Assembly: GCA_021790295.1 (NCBI GenBank)
Contig: JAJYIC010000001.1
Coordinates: forward strand, 20,352-33,577
Source of the DNA: Pseudomonadota bacterium
GTDB taxonomy: Bacteria; Pseudomonadota; Alphaproteobacteria; ATCC43930; CGMCC-115725
Direction of reading: 5' to 3'
Length of the DNA: 13,226 nucleotides
Below are positions 1 through 7,113 of the stretch, piece after piece. The notes under the pieces were generated by a model, which saw only the letters and a program-made list of their open reading frames with translations, searched no databases and was not told where the DNA came from. The position numbers and the translations under genes were made by a program. The stretch's first letter is position 1, and each line of letters begins with the position of its first letter.

Positions 1-2167
1 GCGTTTGCGCCCGGTAATCATAAGGGGAAGGGATACGGAAGGCGGCAACGGGGGAGGATAAGGGGCCAAGGCCGCAGGCCTCGATCATGCCGCGCGCGCC
101 CTTCTCTAGAGGCGCCCCATCCGCGCCGAGGGTTGCCGAAGTGACGACGAGACCCTGCGCCTTTTGCGCCAAAAGACGGCAAAACGGGATCCCCGGGTCG
201 AGCCAGGCGCGGATGAGAGCAATGTCCCTGTCCTTCCCCTCTTTGCGCGGAATCGCAAACCATTCGACGCTTTCGGCGGAGGGCGGCTGGTCCAGAGCGC
301 GCAGAAAAGCGCTCCATGCCGCGATCTGCCGTTCGTTCCTGCGGCGAAGGCCACGGACGGCCGCTTCGAGGCGCTCAGCAAGGGCCGGCTCGGGCGGGTT
401 TTCCTTTTCTTCGAGCCGGCGCGAAAGCCGCGCGGCGAGAGTTTCGAGCGCCGCACCCAAACGTTCGAGGCCAAAGGCGAGATCGCCCGCCGCGGCGAGG
501 AGTGCGGGCGAGGCTCCGCTCGTTTCGGCCTCGAGCCCGTAGCCGCCCTCTCTTTCAGAAGCGCGCGCCAGCACATGCTCGCGCAGCAAAGCGAGAAACG
601 CTTCTGAGCCGCCTCGCGCATGGCCCGTGACGACGCGCTGAAGCCAGCCTTCGCCCGGGAGTATGCGGGCGGCGAGAAGGGCGTCCAGAAGCGCCTTTTC
701 GCCTTCCGTGTCGCCAGCGAGGAGGTCGCCGAGGCGGCGCCTCAAGCCGCGCGCGCGCGAACGCGCCTTCGTCCCCGTGAGGGAGCCTTCGGCGCCAACA
801 ATCCAGCGCCGCAACTCCCGCCCTTCTTCGCCCGAAAGACACAGAGAGAACGCGTTGTCCGCCGCCTCGATCAGGTGATGGCCTTCATCGAAGACCGTGC
901 GCGCGGGCGGCGCCTCTTCGCTAAAGCCGCCGAGAGCGGCCTCGGCCAAAACCAAGGCGTGGTTGGCGACAACGATCCTCGCCCCCGCGACGCGCCGTTT
1001 GTTCTTTTCGACAAAGCAGCGCCGATAATGGGGGCAGGCGCCATGGATGCATTCGCCGCGGCGGTCGGCGAGACCGGCCAATCTCTGAAGGCCGATCAGC
1101 TCGCCAAGCCAGCCCGGAAAATCGCCGGCAAAAAGGTCTCCCGAAAGGCTTGCGCCGATCCAACGGGCAACCAGCCCCAACCCGACAAGACGCGAGGACG
1201 CCGCGGAATCGGCGCCAAAGGCGGCTTCTTCATAATTGAGAAGACAGAGAAAATTCTCCCTTCCTTTGCGCAGGACGACGCGCCGGCGCCTTTCGCCGGG
1301 ATCGGGATAAAGACGTTCGAGTTCGGAGAAAATCTGGTTCTGGAGATTGCGGGTAAAGGTCGAGATCCATACCGGAGCCCCATTCCTTTCGGCCCAGAGG
1401 CTCGCCGCAGCGATATAACCGAGGGTCTTGCCGACCCCGGTTCCGGCTTCGGCGACGACGGCGTGCGGTTCCCCCGCGCGCGGTGAAAAGGCGGCGGCGA
1501 CGACGGCGGCGTATAGGGCCTGCTCAGGGCGAGGCTCTGCGCCTTCGCCGAGAAGATTTTTGAGGCGAGCGCGGGCTTCCTCGCCGCCGACCCCGCGGTT
1601 TGCGCGAGAAGGGCGCGGCGGCGCCTCGCTCCATTCCGAAAGGAGGCTCCACGCCTTGAGCCCGGCCGCGTCCTTCTCTTCCCGCGGCGGCAAGGCGGCG
1701 AGAACCGCATCCGCCCAAAGCCAGCCCCCGCGCGCCATCGCCCGGGCGACGGCTACGGCTTCACCCTTTTCCTCCTCTTGGAGTTCGGCGAGAAGAGCGC
1801 TCGCGGCCGCGCCAAGGGTGAGGCAGGATTCGACGGGGCTTCCCGGAAGGGGAAGGCCGAGAGCCTCGGCGAGGCCGCGCGGGGTCGGGATGCAAAACCG
1901 CGCAGGCCGCACGAAGGCGAAAAGTTCCAATAGATCGAACGCAGGGAAAAGCGGCATGCCGAGACGGCTCGCCGTGGCGCGCGCGTGGCAGAGGATCGGC
2001 GGCTGCGAGAGCGCCCTTTCCTTGGCCTCGGCCGCCGACAACGCCTCGATCTCGCCTTCGGGAGAAAGCCACAAGGTGTCGCGAAACCCAGCGAGAAGAA
2101 CGGGTGCGCGGGCGAGAAGGGCTGCTCGTCTTTCCCCCAAAACGCTCTCCCGGTAGGATGGCGTCAT
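1..2167 (-). CDS. XPD-like/DinG-family ATP-dependent DNA helicase with Fe-S cluster (3' end missing)
   Basis: This is a superfamily 2 DNA helicase of the DinG/YoaA (COG1199) type, 5'-to-3' enzymes that act in DNA repair and resolution of unusual DNA structures. The frame is open from the start codon to the left edge, giving 722 residues; family members usually run to about 900, so the C-terminal part with the last helicase motifs lies outside. Visible in order: a roughly 235-residue N-terminal region, Walker A GTGVGKT near residues 242-248, four Fe-S cysteines (Cys308 in ENFLC, then Cys373, Cys378 and Cys384 in a GECIHGAC...CF block), VVANHALVLA, the DEAH-type box DEGHH from Asp427, TSATL at 676-680, and an SPYDY motif just before the edge. 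I chose ATG 2167 because AGAGG lies 9 nt upstream; an in-frame ATG at 2176 has no room for a ribosome site. It is divergent from pyrD. DinG and YoaA cannot be told apart here. Confidence 0.92.
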   Translation of the reverse strand, partial: MTPSYRESVLGERRAALLARAPVLLAGFRDTLWLSPEGEIEALSAAEAKERALSQPPILCHARATASRLGMPLFPAFDLLELFAFVRPARFCIPTPRGLAEALGLPLPGSPVESCLTLGAAASALLAELQEEEKGEAVAVARAMARGGWLWADAVLAALPPREEKDAAGLKAWSLLSEWSEAPPRPSRANRGVGGEEARARLKNLLGEGAEPRPEQALYAAVVAAAFSPRAGEPHAVVAEAGTGVGKTLGYIAAASLWAERNGAPVWISTFTRNLQNQIFSELERLYPDPGERRRRVVLRKGRENFLCLLNYEEAAFGADSAASSRLVGLGLVARWIGASLSGDLFAGDFPGWLGELIGLQRLAGLADRRGECIHGACPHYRRCFVEKNKRRVAGARIVVANHALVLAEAALGGFSEEAPPARTVFDEGHHLIEAADNAFSLCLSGEEGRELRRWIVGAEGSLTGTKARSRARGLRRRLGDLLAGDTEGEKALLDALLAARILPGEGWLQRVVTGHARGGSEAFLALLREHVLARASEREGGYGLEAETSGASPALLAAAGDLAFGLERLGAALETLAARLSRRLEEKENPPEPALAERLEAAVRGLRRRNERQIAAWSAFLRALDQPPSAESVEWFAIPRKEGKDRDIALIRAWLDPGIPFCRLLAQKAQGLVVTSATLGADGAPLEKGARGMIEACGLGPLSSPVAAFRIPSPYDYRAQT

Positions 2168-2230
2168 GCGGCCCATCCTCTATCACAGGCGCTCTTTCGC
2201 GTCGGCAACGGAAAAGCGCGACGAGGGGCG
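2168..2230. promoter_or_regulatory. 63-bp divergent intergenic region between the helicase gene and pyrD
   Basis: Both genes start outward from this short gap, so it must carry the 5' signals of both, or their promoters lie inside the opposite gene. Visible are the helicase ribosome site (AGAGG on the minus strand) and a GAGGGG on the plus strand a few bases before the pyrD ATG. I see no convincing -35/-10 pair and no operator palindrome. Confidence 0.4.
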
Positions 2231-3313
2231 ATGCGCGACCTCTACCCTCTGATCCGGCCCCTCCTTTTTCGCCTGCCCGCGGAATGCGCGCACGATCTGG
2301 CGCTTCTGGCGCTCGAATCGGGGCTGGTGCGCGCCCTTTACGGGGCGGCGCAACCGGCCTCTCCGGCGCTCGCGCAAAGGGTTTTCGGCCTCGATTTTGC
2401 CAACCCTCTCGGGCTTGCGGCCGGTTTCGACAAGGACGCTCGCGCCGCCTCGGCGATCCTTCGTCTGGGTTTCGGTTTTGTCGAAGTCGGCACCGTCACC
2501 CCGCGCCCGCAAAAGGGAAACCCAAAGCCGCGCCTTTTCCGCCTCGAAGAGGATCGCGCCCTCATCAACCGCATGGGTTTCAACAGCAAAGGGCTCGAGC
2601 CTCTGTTGGCGCGGCTGTCGCGCCGACGGGCGCAGGGAATCGTCGGCGTCAATCTCGGCAAGAACCGCGAAAGCGCCGACGCGGCCGCGGATTACGAAGA
2701 GGGTGTCCGGCGAGCGGCGGCTTTTGCCGATTTCCTCGTCGTCAACATTTCCTCTCCGAATACCCCGGGATTGCGCGACCTGCAACGCCGGGCGCCGCTC
2801 GAACGCCTTCTCTCCCGCCTTCTCGAAGCACGCAGAGAATGCCCCCGCCGCCCCCCGCTTCTCCTCAAGATCGCCCCCGATCTCCTGCCCGAGGAGACGA
2901 TCGATCTCGCCAAGCTTGCCGAAGAGTGCGGAATCGATGGGCTCGTCATCGGCAATACCACGGTGTTGCGCCCTCCGGGCCTCAAAAGCCGCAACGCGCG
3001 CGAAGAAGGGGGGCTTTCGGGGCGGCCTCTTTTCCCCCGCTCGACAGAGCTTCTCGCCGAGATCACCCGCCTCACCCGCGGCCGCCTTCCTCTCGTCGCC
3101 GCCGGCGGGGTCGAAAGCGGCGAGGACGCGTGGGCAAAGATCCGCGCCGGCGCGAGCCTCGTCGAGCTTTATACGGCGCTTGTTTTCGAAGGCCCGGCTC
3201 TCGTGCCGCGCATTCTGGAAGACCTCGCGCGCCTCATGCGCCGGGAGGGTTTTACTTCTCTCAAAGAGGCGGTCGGCAGCGCCGCCGGCCGTTCCGCTCG
3301 GGCGGCGCAATGA
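2231..3313 (+). CDS. pyrD: dihydroorotate dehydrogenase (quinone), class 2
   Basis: PyrD oxidises dihydroorotate to orotate in de novo pyrimidine synthesis, passing electrons through FMN to membrane quinones. The 360-residue product has the class 2 layout: an N-terminal amphipathic quinone-tunnel helix (MRDLYPLIRPLLFRLPAE), then an FMN barrel. Key residues are in place: GFDKDA with Lys68, MGFNSKG at 115-121, NISSPNTPGLR at 172-182 with catalytic Ser175 (Ser, not the Cys of class 1), Lys213 in LKIAPD, Asn242 in GNTT, and the FMN phosphate loops AAGGVESGEDA and GASLVELYTA. The frame is open further upstream, but the family begins with this M-x-D-L-Y-P-L motif, and GAGGGG lies just ahead of ATG 2231. 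It is divergent from the helicase gene and followed after 105 bp by the HAD gene. Function is near certain. Confidence 0.98.
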   Translation: MRDLYPLIRPLLFRLPAECAHDLALLALESGLVRALYGAAQPASPALAQRVFGLDFANPLGLAAGFDKDARAASAILRLGFGFVEVGTVTPRPQKGNPKPRLFRLEEDRALINRMGFNSKGLEPLLARLSRRRAQGIVGVNLGKNRESADAAADYEEGVRRAAAFADFLVVNISSPNTPGLRDLQRRAPLERLLSRLLEARRECPRRPPLLLKIAPDLLPEETIDLAKLAEECGIDGLVIGNTTVLRPPGLKSRNAREEGGLSGRPLFPRSTELLAEITRLTRGRLPLVAAGGVESGEDAWAKIRAGASLVELYTALVFEGPALVPRILEDLARLMRREGFTSLKEAVGSAAGRSARAAQ

Positions 3314-3327
3314 TAGGGGCCGGCCCT

Positions 3328-3333
3328 TATAAT
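3328..3333 (+). promoter_or_regulatory. possible -10 box (TATAAT) for the HAD-IIA gene
   Basis: A perfect TATAAT sits 15 bp after the pyrD stop and about 86 bp before the ATG of the HAD gene, in an otherwise GC-rich background. No TTGACA-like -35 element is found 16-18 bp upstream, so this is a weak call; the HAD gene may instead be read through from pyrD. Confidence 0.28.
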
Positions 3334-3418
3334 CGCCTTGCCGCCCGCTTGGCTGGGCGAAAGAGAGGGTTTTTTCTTGCGTTCGAAAGCGTCCCGAAAA
3401 AAGAATCCGAAGGAGACC

Positions 3419-4291
3419 ATGGCGACCCCTCTTCTTCCCGGCCTTGCCGCGCTTACCCCCTTTTACGACGGGTTCATCCTCGACCTCTGGGGCGTCATTC
3501 ATGACGGCGTCGCGCCTCTTCCGGGCGCCCTCGACTGCCTCGCGCGTCTGAAAGCGACGGGAAAGAGGGTGGTCCTTTTGTCGAACGCGCCGCGCCGGGT
3601 CGAGGATGTGGTGCGGCGCATCGCCCGCATCGGCGTCCCGCAGAGCCTATACGGCGCGGTCTTCTCCTCGGGGGAAGAAGCCTGGCAATCCCTTTATCGT
3701 CGCGAAGACCCGTTTTACGCGCGCCTCGGCCGGCGCTCGTTTCATATCGGTTCGGAGCGCGATCTCGAGATCCGCAGAGGGCTCGATCTCGACTTTGTCG
3801 ACACCCCGGAAGAGGCCGATTTCATCCTCAACACCGGGCCTTCGGGCTGGCGCGACCGCCTCGAGGATTACGAAGAAGTGTTGGGGCGGGCGCTTTGCCG
3901 CGCTTTGCCGATGGTGTGCGCAAACCCCGATCGCGTCGTCATGCACGACGGCGAAGAGGCGCTTTGCGCCGGCGCTCTCGGCGAGCGTTACGAGGCTTTG
4001 GGCGGGTTTGTGCGCTGGCACGGTAAACCCTATCCTTCGGTCTATGAGGCGTCGATCCGCCTTCTCGGCCTTCGAAAAGAGAGCGCCATCCTCACCGTCG
4101 GCGACAGCCTCAGGACCGATATCGCCGGGGCCGAAAATGCGGGCCTGCCGAGCCTTCTGATCGCAGGCGGCATCCACGCCAAGGAATTCGGCGCCGCGGG
4201 CGATGGTCCTCTCGACCGGGAGGCGATCGAGGCCGCGCTCGAACGCGGCCCTTACCACCCGATCGGGCTTGCCCGCCGTTTCTGTTGGTGA
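3419..4291 (+). CDS. HAD-superfamily class IIA hydrolase (TIGR01459-type, NagD-like)
   Basis: The 290-residue protein belongs to the HAD class IIA phosphatase-like group (NagD, 4-nitrophenylphosphatase relatives), most like the proteobacterial TIGR01459 family, whose substrate I do not know. Motif I is DLWGVIHDG with the nucleophile Asp22; the second acidic residue of the usual DxD is Trp24, which I recall as typical of this family. Motif II is LLSNAPR (Ser55), motif III Lys203 in GKPYPSVYE, and motif IV VGDSLRTDIAGAENAG with Asp229 and Asp234. A class IIA cap fills about residues 80-200. ATG 3419 is preceded by AAGGAG with a short spacer and fits the family N-terminus; the frame extends upstream to a TTG at 3338 with no ribosome site. 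The last 40 bp overlap the convergent phosphatase-family gene. Confidence 0.9.
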   Translation: MATPLLPGLAALTPFYDGFILDLWGVIHDGVAPLPGALDCLARLKATGKRVVLLSNAPRRVEDVVRRIARIGVPQSLYGAVFSSGEEAWQSLYRREDPFYARLGRRSFHIGSERDLEIRRGLDLDFVDTPEEADFILNTGPSGWRDRLEDYEEVLGRALCRALPMVCANPDRVVMHDGEEALCAGALGERYEALGGFVRWHGKPYPSVYEASIRLLGLRKESAILTVGDSLRTDIAGAENAGLPSLLIAGGIHAKEFGAAGDGPLDREAIEAALERGPYHPIGLARRFCW

Positions 4292-5226
4292 GAGCGAAGG
4301 AGGGTTGCCGCGGCCGCGAGAAAGCGCGGTTTGCGGATTCCGCGAGGGATGGGAACGTCATTCGCCGCGGCGGGGGCGCCCCAGGTAAGGGTCGCGACGA
4401 GCGGCAGGTGATCCGAAGCAAGCCGCGCGAGAGGCGAGCGATAGACCTGGACCTCTTCGAGAAGCGCCCTTTCGTCCACATAAATGCGGTCGAGCGCCAG
4501 AATGGGCATAAACGAGGGAAAGGTTCGCGCCGTGATGCTCCGGCCGAGACGGCCTTCGAGAGCGCGGATCCCTGCCCTCCTGCCGCGCCATTCGTTGAGA
4601 TCGCCCATCACGAGGATACTCGAAGCGGGAGGCCGGTTGGCGGGCAAAGGCGCGGCGAGGGCCGCGACGAGGCGGCTTGCCTGCAACCGCCGCTCCGCCT
4701 GCGAGAGCCCGAAATGGGTGGCGATGACGCGCAACACCCTGCCCGCGACGAGAAGATCGGCGTCGATGGCGCTGCGCGGCTCGCAGCCTGCGACGCCGAG
4801 ATCGATCGCGCTTTCGGCAAGGACGGGGAAAAAGGTGAGAATGGCGTTGCCGAAGCGCCGGCTGTGGTCGCGAACGCCGTTTGCGAAAATGACCTTTGCC
4901 CCGGTCGCCTCGGCAAGAAAACGGCCCTGATCGCCGGGATGCTCGCCGCGGCGTTGCAGGCCCACCTCCTGAAGGCAGGCGATGCCGGCTCCTACCTCGC
5001 GCAGAACGGCGGCGACCCGCGCCGGGTCGTAACGCCGGTCGAGGCCGATGCAGCGATGGATGTTGTAGGTGACGAGCCTCACCGGCGCCGTCTTTTGCGC
5101 CGCCGGGAGAGGCGCAAAGGCGCCGCTAACGGGCATCGATTTGTGCGGGCTGAGAAAGCCGCGCGCGCGGGCTTCCCCACCGCCCAAACTCCGCCCATTC
5201 TCTCCATCCTTATTGACGCTTTTCAT
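4252..5226 (-). CDS. endonuclease/exonuclease/phosphatase (EEP) family protein
   Basis: A 324-residue metal-dependent hydrolase of the EEP fold, the family that includes exonuclease III, DNase I and many bacterial YbhP-like phosphoesterases. All catalytic signatures are present: Asn55 in TYNIHRC, Glu87 in LQEVG, His171 in ATHFGL, Asp209 and Asn211 in MGDLNEW, Asp246 in LDRIYV, and Asp272-His273 in SDHLPL. The fold begins only at about residue 49; the first 48 residues are a low-complexity, charged segment with no clear signal peptide. Start ATG 5226 has AAGGGCGGAG directly before it; an alternative ATG at 5136 lies closer to the domain but has no ribosome site, so the start is uncertain. The family does not reveal whether the substrate is nucleic acid, lipid or a small phosphoester. 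Its 3' end overlaps the HAD gene; its 5' end faces bdhA. Confidence 0.88.
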   Translation of the reverse strand: MKSVNKDGENGRSLGGGEARARGFLSPHKSMPVSGAFAPLPAAQKTAPVRLVTYNIHRCIGLDRRYDPARVAAVLREVGAGIACLQEVGLQRRGEHPGDQGRFLAEATGAKVIFANGVRDHSRRFGNAILTFFPVLAESAIDLGVAGCEPRSAIDADLLVAGRVLRVIATHFGLSQAERRLQASRLVAALAAPLPANRPPASSILVMGDLNEWRGRRAGIRALEGRLGRSITARTFPSFMPILALDRIYVDERALLEEVQVYRSPLARLASDHLPLVATLTWGAPAAANDVPIPRGIRKPRFLAAAATLLRSHQQKRRASPIGW

Positions 5227-5381
5227 CTCCGCCCTTTGCCCTTTTTCGAGCGCCGCACCGCAAGATGGGGAGCCGCGACCGGAAGGGACAGAGGATAGTC
5301 GCCCTATTCTTTCGAAGAGGTTTTCGTAAACTCGCGCTTTTGCCGCGTTCGGCGGCGCGCGCAATGATGAGGAGAAGCGCG
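5227..5381. promoter_or_regulatory. 155-bp divergent intergenic region between the EEP-family gene and bdhA
   Basis: The region separates two outward-facing start codons and should hold both promoters. I see the bdhA ribosome site (GGAG at 5371-5374, 7 nt before its ATG) and an AT-richer stretch around 5303-5330, but no promoter pair or palindrome I would defend. Confidence 0.35.
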
Positions 5382-6164
5382 ATGCTCAAAGGCAGGACCG
5401 CGATCGTCACCGGCTCGACGAGCGGGATCGGTTTCGGCATTGCCGCGGCGCTTGCCGCGCAACACTGCAATCTCATGCTCAACGGCTTTGGCGAGGAGGC
5501 CGAAATCGAAAGCCTGCGCCGCGGGCTTGAAGAGAAAAATGGGATCGAGGCGGCCTATTGCCCCGCCGACATGGCGCGCCCGCAGGAGATCCGCGACCTT
5601 GTCGCCGAGACGGCGGAGCGTTTCGGCGGCGCGGACATCCTCGTCAACAACGCCGGCATCCAGCATGTGGCAAAACTCGTCGATTTTCCCGAAGAGAAAT
5701 GGGAGGCGATCATCGCCATCAATCTTTCCGCCGCTTTTTATGCGGCAAAGGCGGCCCTGCCGCAAATGCTGGCGCGCGGCTGGGGGCGGATCATCAACAT
5801 CGCCTCGGCGCACGGGCTTGTCGCCAGCGGCGAGAAGGCGGCCTATGTCGCGGCAAAGCACGGCCTCGTCGGCCTCACCAAGGTGATCGCGATCGAGAGC
5901 GCGAACAGCGGGGTGACCGCTAACGCCATCTGCCCGGGCTGGGTCAAGACGCCTCTCGTCGCAAGGCAGATCGATGCCCGTGCCGCCTCCCTCGAGATTT
6001 CGGCCGCGCAGGCGAGCCGGGAGCTTTTGCGCGAAAAGCAGCCGATGCTCGCCTTTACGACGCCGGAACAGATCGGCGCTCTGGTCCTCTTCTTGTGCGG
6101 TGAAGCGGCTTCGACCATCACCGGCGCCGCGCTTTCGATCGACGGCGGCTGGGTCGCGCAATAG
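5382..6164 (+). CDS. bdhA: D-3-hydroxybutyrate dehydrogenase (SDR family)
   Basis: BdhA interconverts D-3-hydroxybutyrate and acetoacetate with NAD(H), the step after depolymerisation of poly-3-hydroxybutyrate. The product is exactly 260 residues, the usual length. It has the classical short-chain dehydrogenase motifs: TGSTSGIG (10-17), NNAG (89-92), catalytic Ser142, Tyr155 and Lys159. The residues known to hold the substrate carboxylate in the Pseudomonas fragi enzyme are all found at the same numbers: Gln94, His144, Lys152, Trp187, Gln196 and Trp257. The C-terminal EKQPMLAFTTPEQ and DGGWVAQ are also characteristic. This makes the specific function firmer than for most SDR proteins. ATG 5382 follows GGAG by 7 nt; in-frame ATGs at 5364 and 5367 are possible but lack a site. 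Its stop lies 11 bp from the stop of the convergent reductase gene. Confidence 0.95.
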   Translation: MLKGRTAIVTGSTSGIGFGIAAALAAQHCNLMLNGFGEEAEIESLRRGLEEKNGIEAAYCPADMARPQEIRDLVAETAERFGGADILVNNAGIQHVAKLVDFPEEKWEAIIAINLSAAFYAAKAALPQMLARGWGRIINIASAHGLVASGEKAAYVAAKHGLVGLTKVIAIESANSGVTANAICPGWVKTPLVARQIDARAASLEISAAQASRELLREKQPMLAFTTPEQIGALVLFLCGEAASTITGAALSIDGGWVAQ

Positions 6165-6175
6165 CCTCTGAACCC

Positions 6176-7102
6176 CTAGGAGCGGCGCGCGAGGCGCGTT
6201 TCGTGGACCGCGAGATGGCAGGCGGCAACGCGCAAGATGGGCGCGGAAACGCCCAAGGCGCGGGCGCGGGCGAGCATGTCGCCGAGAACGGCATCGGCTT
6301 CGGTGCGCGCGCCCTTTTCGAGATCGCGCCGCATCGAGGCGCTGAAATCGCTTCCGCGCCGGGTCAGCATCGCCCGGCACTCCTGCCGGTGCGCCGGCCG
6401 GGTCGGATAGCCCGAGGCGGCCGCAACCGCCTCGCATTCCGCAAGGCATTCGAGCATCAGCGCCTCGCCGTCGGGCGCCGCCACGATGTCGCCGACCGAA
6501 CCGCGCAAAAGGCAGCTCATCGCGGCAAGCGTCGTCAGCATGACGAATTTTTCCCACATGTCGTAAAGGATGTCGGCGCTCGCCGCGGCGTCGACGCCGG
6601 TCCCGGCGAAGGCTTCGGCGATCGCCGCGACGCGGGCGCCGATGCCGCCCGAGCACTCGCCGAAACGCAAGGCATGGACGCGGTTCAAATGGCGGACCAC
6701 CCCGTCGGGACCGAGGGTCGCGGCGATGTAGGCAACCCCTCCGAGGACGCTTTCGGCGCCGAAAGCCTTTTCGAGCCGATCGAGATGGGAAAGCCCGTTG
6801 AGAAGAGGAAGGATCGCGGTCGCACTCCCGACCGCGGGGCCGATCGAGCGTATCGCCGCATCGAGATCGTAGGCTTTCGCGGTCAGGAAAACGACATCGA
6901 ACGGGCCTTTAAGGGCGCCTTCGAGCGCGACCGCAACCGGATGGCGCAAGGCCCCCAAAGCGCTTTCGATGACGAGGCCTTGGGCTTCGAGTTGCGCCGC
7001 GCGCGCAGGCCTCACGAGAAAGGTCACATCGCGCCCCGCAGCGGCGAGACGCCCGCCGAAATAGCCGCCCGTCGCCCCGGCGCCGAGAATGAGAAAACGC
7101 AT
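6176..7102 (-). CDS. ketopantoate reductase family (ApbA/PanE-like) NAD(P)H oxidoreductase
   Basis: A 308-residue member of the 2-dehydropantoate 2-reductase family. The N-terminal Rossmann motif is GAGATGGYFGG (7-17) with VTFLVR after the second strand. Lys76, Asn102, Lys185, Ser256 and Glu268 match E. coli PanE Lys72, Asn98, Lys176, Ser244 and Glu256. However, the two asparagines that follow the catalytic lysine in E. coli PanE (Asn180, Asn184) are replaced (Leu189, Ala193; motif WEKFVMLTTLAAMS). Such paralogs are common in proteobacteria and often are not the pantothenate enzyme, so I do not name it panE. ATG 7102 has a perfect AGGAGG 5 nt upstream that overlaps the stop of the S41 gene, showing translational coupling. 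It converges on bdhA with an 11-bp gap and no visible terminator. Confidence 0.88.
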   Translation of the reverse strand: MRFLILGAGATGGYFGGRLAAAGRDVTFLVRPARAAQLEAQGLVIESALGALRHPVAVALEGALKGPFDVVFLTAKAYDLDAAIRSIGPAVGSATAILPLLNGLSHLDRLEKAFGAESVLGGVAYIAATLGPDGVVRHLNRVHALRFGECSGGIGARVAAIAEAFAGTGVDAAASADILYDMWEKFVMLTTLAAMSCLLRGSVGDIVAAPDGEALMLECLAECEAVAAASGYPTRPAHRQECRAMLTRRGSDFSASMRRDLEKGARTEADAVLGDMLARARALGVSAPILRVAACHLAVHETRLARRS

Positions 7103-7107
7103 CTTCG

Positions 7108-7113
7108 CCTCCT
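7108..7113 (-). promoter_or_regulatory. strong Shine-Dalgarno (AGGAGG) of the reductase gene, overlapping the S41 stop
   Basis: AGGAGG begins on the last base of the S41 stop codon TGA and ends 5 nt before ATG 7102. It fixes the reductase start and ties its translation to ribosomes ending the S41 gene, so the two are one operon. It is the best ribosome site in the window. Confidence 0.85.

Noticed and set aside
620..1486. 288-residue plus-strand open frame opposite the helicase gene
   Set aside because: The minus-strand frame shows full helicase motifs here; the plus frame has no family resemblance and is a GC-rich shadow.
3342..3376. Possible pyrD terminator: CGCCC-N8-GGGCG hairpin followed by a T6 run
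   Set aside because: The T-run begins about 10 nt after a short 5-bp stem with a large loop, which is not a convincing intrinsic terminator.
3370..3402. TTTTTTC...GAAAAAA inverted repeat in the leader of the HAD gene
   Set aside because: Seven mostly A-T pairs closing a 19-nt loop would be weak; probably chance in an AT-richer spacer.
2104..3504. Long open frames of 439-466 residues overlapping pyrD on both strands
   Set aside because: Composition is Arg/Pro/Ala-rich with no domain motifs, while pyrD is unmistakable in its own frame.
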